Shown here one piece after another: positions 40,868-47,190 of a DNA stretch of 64,000 nt (positions are counted from its first letter, which is position 1; each line of letters starts with the position of its first letter). The stretch covers positions 62,001-126,000 of the forward strand of contig CAVWOU010000012.1 in assembly GCA_963756745.1 (NCBI GenBank). Direction: 5' to 3'. The notes beneath the pieces were generated by a model. That model was not told the DNA's origin. It was given only the letters and a program-made list of their open reading frames with translations, and searched no databases. The stretch comes from DASPWW01 sp963756745 (lineage in GTDB: Bacteria; Actinomycetota; Thermoleophilia; Solirubrobacterales; 70-9). A program made the position numbers and the translations under genes.

Positions 40868-41814
40868 TGGGGGACTGGGAGTCGCTTGCGCGGCTCGCGA
40901 GCGAGCTGGCGCTCGCGCTGCGCGCCGAGGTGCTTCCCTTGCTCGGTCGTCACGAGGGCCGCGGCCACGTCGGGTCGGCCGCGGGCGCCCGCGGCGAGGG
41001 CGGCGACGTCACGTTCGAGATCGACGAGCGGGCGGAGTCGTTCATGGAGGAGTTCCTTTCCGAGCACGCTCCGGAGGTCGCGTTCTACTCCGAGGACCGC
41101 GGCCTCGTGACGCCGAGTCGGGATGCCCAGTGGGTGCTCGTCGTCGACCCGATCGACGGCACCCGCCCGGCCATGGCCGGGCTCGAGGCCGCGTGCGTGT
41201 CGGTCGCCGTCGCCCCGCTCGACTCCGAGCCACGGATGGTCGATGTGCAGGCGGGATGCGTCGCCGAGATCAAGTCGGGAGCGCTGTTCCGGGCCGAGCG
41301 AGGCCGGGGTCTCGATCCTCGCCCGGCGCTGTCGGCGAACCGCGAGCTCGACCGCATGTTCTGGAGCTACGGCCTGCGCGGCCGTCCGGCCCGAGCGATG
41401 GCCGAGGTGCTGGGCGACCTGATCGATGTCTCCTCGGTCGGCGGAGCGACGTTCGATCTCGGTTCCGCGACCTTCGACATGACTCGGGTCGCGAGCGGCC
41501 AACTCGACGCGTACGTCGAGCCGGGGCCGCGGGTGGTCGCCGACGTTCCGGGGATGCGCGAGGAGTTCGAGCGGGTGGGGGGCGGCTCGATCCTCAACAA
41601 CTCGCCGTACGACCTCGCCGCGGCCGCGCTGTGTGTGGAGGAAGCCGGCGCCGTGCTCACCGATGCCTACGGGCGCTCGATCGGAGACCGGCCGCTGCTC
41701 GGGTCGGGACCCGAGTTCCAGATCTCGTGCGTGGCGGCCGCGAACCAGGACCTGCATCGCGCCATCTGCGAATCGATCGAGGCAGGTATTGCGCGGCTCG
41801 CCGCCTCCGGCTAG
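40867..41814 (+). CDS. inositol monophosphatase family protein
   Basis: 315 residues. Mg-dependent phosphatase of the IMPase/FBPase fold. Motif A region has GDVTFEIDERAESFMEEFL and FYSEDRGL; motif B is VVDPIDGTRPAMAG (canonical DPIDGT); the C-terminal metal site is YDLAAAALCVEEAGAVLTD (pattern WD.AA...l..EAG, with Tyr for Trp). Substrate is uncertain: inositol phosphate, fructose bisphosphate, PAP or another sugar phosphate. It directly precedes treT and otsA, and no otsB is seen nearby. A sugar-phosphate role in that pathway is possible but unproven. Confidence 0.85.
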   Translation: MGDWESLARLASELALALRAEVLPLLGRHEGRGHVGSAAGARGEGGDVTFEIDERAESFMEEFLSEHAPEVAFYSEDRGLVTPSRDAQWVLVVDPIDGTRPAMAGLEAACVSVAVAPLDSEPRMVDVQAGCVAEIKSGALFRAERGRGLDPRPALSANRELDRMFWSYGLRGRPARAMAEVLGDLIDVSSVGGATFDLGSATFDMTRVASGQLDAYVEPGPRVVADVPGMREEFERVGGGSILNNSPYDLAAAALCVEEAGAVLTDAYGRSIGDRPLLGSGPEFQISCVAAANQDLHRAICESIEAGIARLAASG

Positions 41815-41827
41815 ATAGCCTGACGCA

Positions 41828-43102
41828 GTGCTTCAAGAAGTCAGCCTCGGCCAAAGGTCGCTCGGCGACTACACGCACATCGCCGGGCGCGGCCTGATCG
41901 AGGAGATCCGCGAGCTCGCCGAGCCCGTTCAGGGGCTGCGGGTCCTTCACGTCAGCGCGACCGCGTTCGGCGGCGGGGTCTCGGAGATCCTCTACACGCT
42001 GATCCCGCTGATGCGGGACGCCGGGCTCGACGCGCACTGGAACGTGATCCTCGGGCGCGAGGAGTTCTTCAACGTCACGAAGCTGATCCACAACTCGCTT
42101 CAGGGCGACGAGGTCCAGCTGACCGAGGAGCAGTGGGAGGTGTTCTTCGCCTACAACGCGATGAACGCACGGGGGCTCGACGGCGATTGGGACGTGGTGG
42201 TGATCCACGACCCCCAGCCGCTCGGACTGCGTCGCAACGCGCCTGATCGGTCGCAGAGGTGGATCTGGCGCTGCCACATCGACCTGTCGAAGCCCAATCC
42301 CGCGACGGTGGCGCGCCTGCTTCCGCTGATCGAGGAATACGACGCGAGCGTGTGGCACCTGCAGGACTACGTGCCGCCCGGAATCGAGGCCGGGGTGTAC
42401 ATCGTGCCTCCGGCGATCGATCCGCTCTCGCCGAAGAACATGGCGCTGTCGCCCGACGACGCGGCGTTCGTGTGCGAGCAGTTCGGGATCGACCCCGACC
42501 GGCCGCTGCTGTGCCAGGTCTCCCGCTTCGATCCCTGGAAGGACCCGATCGGGGTGATCGACGTCTACAAGATCGTGACTCGCGAGGTGCCTGACGCGCA
42601 GCTCGCCCTCGTTGGGTCGATGGCGACCGACGACCCCGAGGGGTGGGAGTTCTTCCACAGGACTTACCGCTACGCGGACGGGGACCCGGACATCAAGATC
42701 CTCAACAACCTCAACAACGTCGGCGCGATCGAGGTCAACGCGTTCCAATCGCAGGCCGACGTGGTGCTGCAGAAGTCGATCCGCGAGGGGTTCGGGCTCA
42801 CGGTCACCGAGGCGCTCTGGAAGGGGCGCCCGACGGTGGCGAGCCGGGTGGGCGGGATCCCGCTCCAGATCGACGACGGGAAGGGCGGTTATCTCGTCTC
42901 CTCTTCGGAGGAGGCGGCGCGGCGCTGCATCGAGGTGCTGAGCGATCCCGAGCTGGCGAAGCGGCTCGGCCGCACCGGCAAGGAGCGGGTGCGCGAGCGC
43001 TTCCTCACCCCGCGGCTGCTCCGCGACTGGCTGTTCCTGCTCGACGGTGGCGAGGCGGGCGCTCGGGAGCGGGCCGCCGGAGCGGTCGAGGAGTCCGGAT
43101 AG
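41828..43102 (+). CDS. treT: GT4 trehalose synthase-like glycosyltransferase (TreT type)
   Basis: 424 residues, GTG start 13 bp after the IMPase gene. It begins GLRVLHVSATAFGGGVSEIL and has WRCHIDLSKPNPATV, VWHLQDYVPPGIE, PPAIDPLSPKNMAL, LLCQVSRFDPWKDPIGVIDV and QKSIREGFGLTVTEALWKGRP (E-x7-E retaining GT4 signature). These match the trehalose glycosyltransferring synthase family, which makes trehalose from NDP-glucose and glucose. Followed by otsA after 19 bp, so two trehalose routes are encoded side by side. Some relatives use other acceptors. Confidence 0.85.
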   Translation: MLQEVSLGQRSLGDYTHIAGRGLIEEIRELAEPVQGLRVLHVSATAFGGGVSEILYTLIPLMRDAGLDAHWNVILGREEFFNVTKLIHNSLQGDEVQLTEEQWEVFFAYNAMNARGLDGDWDVVVIHDPQPLGLRRNAPDRSQRWIWRCHIDLSKPNPATVARLLPLIEEYDASVWHLQDYVPPGIEAGVYIVPPAIDPLSPKNMALSPDDAAFVCEQFGIDPDRPLLCQVSRFDPWKDPIGVIDVYKIVTREVPDAQLALVGSMATDDPEGWEFFHRTYRYADGDPDIKILNNLNNVGAIEVNAFQSQADVVLQKSIREGFGLTVTEALWKGRPTVASRVGGIPLQIDDGKGGYLVSSSEEAARRCIEVLSDPELAKRLGRTGKERVRERFLTPRLLRDWLFLLDGGEAGARERAAGAVEESG

Positions 43103-43121
43103 ATGGCCCCGGTGCGCTGAG

Positions 43122-44597
43122 GTGACCTCGGAGGAAGACCAGCTCGTAATCGTCTCCAACCGCGGTCCTGCCCAGTTCGAGCGCGACGCGGAGGGCAATC
43201 GGGTCGTGAGCCGCGGAGGCGGCGGCCTCGTGAGCGCGCTCACCGACCTGGTATCGCATCGGCGCGCGCTGTGGATCGCGTCGGCGCTCACTGACGAGGA
43301 CGTTGCCGTCTGCGCCGAGGCCGGCGGGCCGGTGGAGGTGACGCTTCGCGGGGTGGACTACCAGGTTCTGCTGGTGGAGAGCGAGCCGCTGGCGTACGAC
43401 CGCTTCTACAACGTGATCGCGAACCCGATTCTGTGGTTCATCCAGCACTACCTGTGGGATCTGTCCAACGCGCCCGACATCCGGCGCGATGAGACCGACG
43501 CGTGGGAGCTCGGCTACAAGGTCGTCAATCGCGACATCGCGGAGGCGGTGCTACGCCAGATCGACGGCCAGCACAAGCCGCTGGTGATGATCCACGACTA
43601 CCACCTGTACACGTGCCCGGGTCTGATCCGCGCGGCACGGCCGGACGCCTTCCTGCAGCACTTCGTTCACATTCCGTGGTCGCAGCCCGACAGCTGGCGG
43701 ATTCTGCCCGGCGGGATGCGGGAGGAGCTCTTCCGCGGGCTGCTCGCGAACGACATCATCGGGTTTCACACCTCCGCGTACTGCCGCAACTTCCTCGCCT
43801 GCTGCCGAGAGCTGATGGAGCTCGACGTCGACTACGAGCGCGGGATGGTGGTCCAGGACGATCGCGAGACGTGGGTCAGGGCCTATCCGGTGGCGATCGA
43901 CGCCAACAGGCTTCGCCAGGCGGCCGCGTCGGACGCGGTCGCGGCGTACGAGGAGGAAGTGCTGGCGCGCCGGCGCGACTACCTGATCATCCGCGTCGAC
44001 CGTGCCGACCTGTCGAAGAACGTGCTGCGCGGGTTCACCGCCTTCGACGCGTTTCTCCAGCAGCATCCGCAGTTTCGCGAGCGCGTCACGTTCGTTGCCC
44101 ACCTGCAGCCCTCGCGCCAAGACGTGTCCCAGTACGTCGAGTACCTGGAGCGGATCGAGGCTCTCGTCGCGGTCATCAACCACCGCCACGGCACCACCGA
44201 CTGGATGCCGATCGACCTGCGAATCTACGACAACTTCGAGGAGGCCGTGGCGCGCTACAAGCAATACGACCTGCTGATCGTCAACTCCCTGTTCGACGGC
44301 ATGAACCTGGTCGCGAAGGAGGCGCCCGCGGTCAACACCCGCAACGGGGTGCTGATGCTGTCCGAGAACACCGGCGCCCACGAGGAGCTCGGCGACTGCG
44401 CGCTAACCGTGAACCCGTTCGACATCCAGGAGCAGGCCGACTCGATCTATCGCGCGCTGACGATGGAGCCCGAGGAGCGCGCGCTGCGCGCCGAGCGGCT
44501 GCGCGAGATCGTCGACGTCCGCGACCCCGGCGACTGGGTCGACGAGCAGCTCGCCGACATCCGCGCCAAGCAGGAGGGCCGCGAGCGGGTGAGCTAG
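43122..44597 (+). CDS. otsA: trehalose-6-phosphate synthase (GT20)
   Basis: 491 residues from GTG 43122. It transfers glucose from an NDP-glucose to glucose-6-phosphate. Seen: LVIVSNRGPAQFERD, SRGGGGLVSALTDLV, VMIHDYHLYTCPGLIR, FVHIPWSQPDSWRILPGGMR, ANDIIGFHTSAYCRNFL, VDRADLSKNVLRGF (in place of the common VERLDYTKG) and the donor site LFDGMNLVAKEAPA. The altered VDRADLSKN segment suggests a divergent GT20 clade, so a related phosphosugar product is possible. No otsB phosphatase is within the window. Confidence 0.85.
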   Translation: MTSEEDQLVIVSNRGPAQFERDAEGNRVVSRGGGGLVSALTDLVSHRRALWIASALTDEDVAVCAEAGGPVEVTLRGVDYQVLLVESEPLAYDRFYNVIANPILWFIQHYLWDLSNAPDIRRDETDAWELGYKVVNRDIAEAVLRQIDGQHKPLVMIHDYHLYTCPGLIRAARPDAFLQHFVHIPWSQPDSWRILPGGMREELFRGLLANDIIGFHTSAYCRNFLACCRELMELDVDYERGMVVQDDRETWVRAYPVAIDANRLRQAAASDAVAAYEEEVLARRRDYLIIRVDRADLSKNVLRGFTAFDAFLQQHPQFRERVTFVAHLQPSRQDVSQYVEYLERIEALVAVINHRHGTTDWMPIDLRIYDNFEEAVARYKQYDLLIVNSLFDGMNLVAKEAPAVNTRNGVLMLSENTGAHEELGDCALTVNPFDIQEQADSIYRALTMEPEERALRAERLREIVDVRDPGDWVDEQLADIRAKQEGRERVS

Positions 44598-44615
44598 TGT
44601 GCCGCGGACGGGGCA

Positions 44616-45080
44616 CTAGAGGCCGAATTCCTGCTGCACCGGGGTGGGTTGCGGAGTCGAAGGTGTCGGGGCGGGTGGCGCGGGCCGCGGCGAGATCGGC
44701 GCGGGAGGCGGCGGTGCGGGAGCGGGAGCAGAGACGGGCGGTGGGGGCTGGGAAGCCTGTGCCTTGGCGTGAGGTGACGAAGCAGACGCGGTGGGAGGCC
44801 GCGAGCGCACGCGGTCCCGATCCTCTTTGCTTGCCCGGTGATGACGGCGCGCTCGGTCGCGCTCGGGCGGACGCCGATGCTCACCGCGCGCTGCAGGTCT
44901 AGGCGCAGCGTCCGGTTCCGGCGCCGGAGGCTCGACAGGGGCCAAGCCCACGTCCGGCGGCGGGGGCGGCGGCTCGGGCCCGCTGAGCAGGGACGGGAGC
45001 GTGAGGACCACTGCCACGGCTGCCGCCGCCCCCGCAGCGAGCTTTGCCACGTTCGGCCACCTGACCCGCCTGCCGCGCAT
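44616..45080 (-). CDS. proline-rich membrane-anchored protein
   Basis: 154 residues. A basic N terminus and one membrane helix (VAKLAAGAAAAVAVVLTLPS) precede a disordered tail very rich in Pro, Ala, Arg and His. The layout is that of a small cell-envelope protein or proline-rich linker protein, but no domain is recognisable. It occupies the gap between otsA and rpsF on the opposite strand. Its hydrophobic helix supports reality, though chance open frames are common in this GC range. Confidence 0.5.
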   Translation of the reverse strand: MRGRRVRWPNVAKLAAGAAAAVAVVLTLPSLLSGPEPPPPPPDVGLAPVEPPAPEPDAAPRPAARGEHRRPPERDRARRHHRASKEDRDRVRSRPPTASASSPHAKAQASQPPPPVSAPAPAPPPPAPISPRPAPPAPTPSTPQPTPVQQEFGL

Positions 45081-45148
45081 GGTGATTCGAAGCCCGCGGA
45101 GGCGCGTTTCGCCCCCTCAGCCGGCCCCCGCTAAAGTAGTCCGCCGCT

Positions 45149-45745
45149 GTGGCACGTGACTATGAACTTGTGCTGATGCTCGATCCGACCGCCCCGGACG
45201 AGCGTCGCGACGCCCTCGCCGGAGAGACGCAGAAGCAGATCGAGTCGGCCGGCTCGCTCAAGCATGCCGAGGGATGGGGGACGCGCAAGCTCGCGTACGA
45301 GATCCGCCAGCGCACCGAGGCGGACTACCGCTTCTACCGCTTCGAGGGCGGCAGCGACCTGCTCGACCAGCTCGATCACACGCTGAAGATCACCGACGGC
45401 GTGCTGCGCTTCAGGATCTTCAAGGTCGACGACCGCACGTCCACCAACGCCCCGCCGCCCACCGCGCAGCCCGCGGGCGTGTCCGCGCGCGCGGCGCGTG
45501 CCGAGCGGCGCGCCGCGGAGCCGGCCCCCGAGCCCGAGGCGGAGCCCGAGCCCGCGGAGGCCGAGCCCGCGGAGGCCGAGCCCGCGGAGGCCGAGCCCGC
45601 CGCAGGCCGAGGCCCAGGCGGAGGCCGAGCCCGAGGGCGAGCCGGCGGAGTCCGGCGAAGAGGCCTCGCAATAAGGGCGCAAGCTGCGGCTATAGCCGGG
45701 TGTCGAGGCGCTGCGGGGGGAGAGCGACGCCGCTTGGCGACTTAG
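45149..45745 (+). CDS. rpsF: 30S ribosomal protein S6 with acidic C-terminal extension, frameshifted tail
   Basis: GTG start. Residues 1-95 are S6: YELVLMLDPTAPDERRDAL, EGWGTRKLAYEIRQRTEADY, YRFEGGSDLLDQLDHTLKI and VLRFRIFKVDD. An Ala/Glu/Pro extension with a 15-nt tandem repeat (EPAEA units) follows. Near 45598 the frame becomes Gly/Arg-rich. Skipping one base restores QAEAQAEAEPEGEPAESGEE and ends at TAA 45672-45674, giving an acidic tail typical of long actinobacterial S6. First gene of the rpsF-ssb-rpsR-rplI-dnaB run. Confidence 0.9.
   Translation: MARDYELVLMLDPTAPDERRDALAGETQKQIESAGSLKHAEGWGTRKLAYEIRQRTEADYRFYRFEGGSDLLDQLDHTLKITDGVLRFRIFKVDDRTSTNAPPPTAQPAGVSARAARAERRAAEPAPEPEAEPEPAEAEPAEAEPAEAEPAAGRGPGGGRARGRAGGVRRRGLAIRAQAAAIAGCRGAAGGERRRLAT
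45548..45600 (+). repeat. 15-nt tandem repeat inside rpsF
   Basis: GAGCCCGCGGAGGCC is repeated three times exactly (45548-45592) plus a partial fourth unit, encoding EPAEA repeats in the acidic S6 tail. Such repeats change length easily. The reading-frame error lies immediately after it. Confidence 0.75.
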
Positions 45746-45784
45746 AATCAGAGTCGATCAAGCGAACGAGAAGGGACTGAGCTC

Positions 45785-46240
45785 TTGGCAGCCACCAACA
45801 TGAATGTGGTCGTGATCACGGGGAACCTGACGCGGGACCCCGAGCTGCGAACGACCCCGAACGGAACCTCCGTCTGCAAGCTTCGAGTCGCGGTGAACAG
45901 CCGCCGCAAGGACTCGTCGAGCGGGGAGTGGGTGGACAAGCCGAACTACTTCGACGTCACCGTGTGGGGCGCGCAGGGAGAGAACTGCGCCACGTACCTC
46001 TCGAAGGGCCGCCCGGTGGCGGTCGACGGCCGGCTCGACTGGCGGGAATGGGAGGCACAGGACGGGTCCAAGCGCCAGGCCGTTGAGATAATCGCCAACT
46101 CCGTCCAGTTCCTCGGATCCCGCGGTGACGCGCCGAGCGGCAACGGGATACAGGCTTCATCTGACGTCCCCGCCGACACGTCCGACTTCGAGGGCGAGAA
46201 GGCCGGCGTCAGCTCGAAGGACGACGACATCCCGTTCTAG
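45785..46240 (+). CDS. ssb: single-stranded DNA-binding protein
   Basis: 151 residues from TTG 45785, which has AAGGGA about 9 nt upstream; ATG 45800 is the alternative. OB-fold: NVVVITGNLTRDPELRTTPN, VCKLRVAVNSRRKD, NYFDVTVWGAQGENCATYLS, KGRPVAVDGRLDWREWEAQD. The tail ends DDDIPF, the conserved peptide that recruits repair and replication partners. Standard place between rpsF and rpsR. Confidence 0.95.
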   Translation: MAATNMNVVVITGNLTRDPELRTTPNGTSVCKLRVAVNSRRKDSSSGEWVDKPNYFDVTVWGAQGENCATYLSKGRPVAVDGRLDWREWEAQDGSKRQAVEIIANSVQFLGSRGDAPSGNGIQASSDVPADTSDFEGEKAGVSSKDDDIPF

Positions 46241-46295
46241 CAGGGAGCGACGCCGCCAGGGCGCCACACGGCACCGGCTATGATGGCCGGCCGCG

Positions 46296-46553
46296 ATGGC
46301 GCGCAAGCAACAGCGACAGGCACCACGCCGGAGACGAGGCCCGGAGCGGCATCGTCCCCGCAAGTACACGCGGATCAACGTCGAGCAGATCGACTACAAG
46401 GACCTCTCGACGCTGCGCCGCTTTCTCTCCGACCGCGGCAAGGTCCGTTCACGCCGCGTCACCGGGCTCTCGCGTGCCCACCAGCGCCAGCTCGCCGTCG
46501 CCGTGAAGCGGGCGCGCGAGCTCGCCCTGCTCCCGTACGTCGGCGAGCGCTGA
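46296..46553 (+). CDS. rpsR: 30S ribosomal protein S18
   Basis: 85 residues, basic. Matches S18: RKYTRINVEQIDYKDLSTLR followed by RFLSDRGKVRSRRVTGLSRAHQRQLAVAVKRAREL (two blocks). It binds beside S6 on the small-subunit platform, consistent with the neighbouring rpsF. It does not carry the zinc-binding CxxC pattern (the N terminus is Arg/Gln-rich). Confidence 0.95.
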   Translation: MARKQQRQAPRRRRGPERHRPRKYTRINVEQIDYKDLSTLRRFLSDRGKVRSRRVTGLSRAHQRQLAVAVKRARELALLPYVGER

Positions 46554-46566
46554 GCCCGGAGATCCG

Positions 46567-47019
46567 ATGGCCGAAGCGATCCTGCTCAAGGACGTCGAGG
46601 ACCTCGGGAGCGCCGGGGAGGCGGTCGATGTCTCGCCCGGTTACCTCCGCAACTATCTCGTTCCCCGCAAGCTCGCCCAGCCGGCGACCAAGGGAGCGCT
46701 CGAGGACGCCCGGCGCCGCCGCGAGGCGACGGAGCGCGCCGAGCGCGAGCAGGCCGAGCGCGCGCAGGAGACATCCGCCTTGCTCTCCAAGACCGTGCTC
46801 ACGATCTCGCACCGCGCGGGCGAGGACGGAAAGCTGTTCGGCTCGGTCACCCCGAAGGAGATCGCCGACGCGATCCGCGACGCTCGCGGGCTGAAGGTCG
46901 ACCGCAAGCGCATCCGCCTCGACGAGCCGATCCGCGAGATCGGCACCTACATGATCGACGTCGAACTCACGGGCGGCACCACGGCGAAGGTCAAGACGAT
47001 CGTCGCCGAGCAGAAGTAA
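46567..47019 (+). CDS. rplI: 50S ribosomal protein L9
   Basis: 150 residues. N-terminal domain ILLKDVEDLGSAGEAVDVSPGYLRNYLVPR is the L9 signature (in two parts), followed by a long connecting helix (ARRRREATERAEREQAERAQ) and the C-terminal domain (KLFGSVTPKEIADAIRDARG, VDRKRIRLDEPIREIGTY). Full length. 13 bp after rpsR. Confidence 0.95.
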   Translation: MAEAILLKDVEDLGSAGEAVDVSPGYLRNYLVPRKLAQPATKGALEDARRRREATERAEREQAERAQETSALLSKTVLTISHRAGEDGKLFGSVTPKEIADAIRDARGLKVDRKRIRLDEPIREIGTYMIDVELTGGTTAKVKTIVAEQK

Positions 47020-47048
47020 CTCGCCGGTAGTAGCGGGCAGTTGCCGGG

Positions 47049-47065
47049 CGACCCCTAGCGGGTCG
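47049..47065. terminator. possible hairpin after rplI
   Basis: CGACCC and GGGTCG form 6-bp arms around CTAGC, 30 bp past the rplI stop. There is no T-tract, so termination is only a possibility. The 47020-47190 gap otherwise shows no gene; an open frame from ATG 47122 continues into dnaB, but its first 23 residues are not dnaB-like. Confidence 0.25.
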
Positions 47066-47190
47066 ATGGGTCGTGTGCTTTGCTCAGCGTCCGTCCGGGG
47101 TGGGGCTAATCCTCCCCTCCGATGTCTCTACGGAACGAGAGTCGGAACGGGAGCCACCGGGACCCAGGGCGGGTGGAGACTCGACAGGCG

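Noticed and set aside
45548..45600. CRISPR-like array
   Set aside because: The repeats are 15 nt, contiguous and in-frame coding (EPAEA); no spacers.
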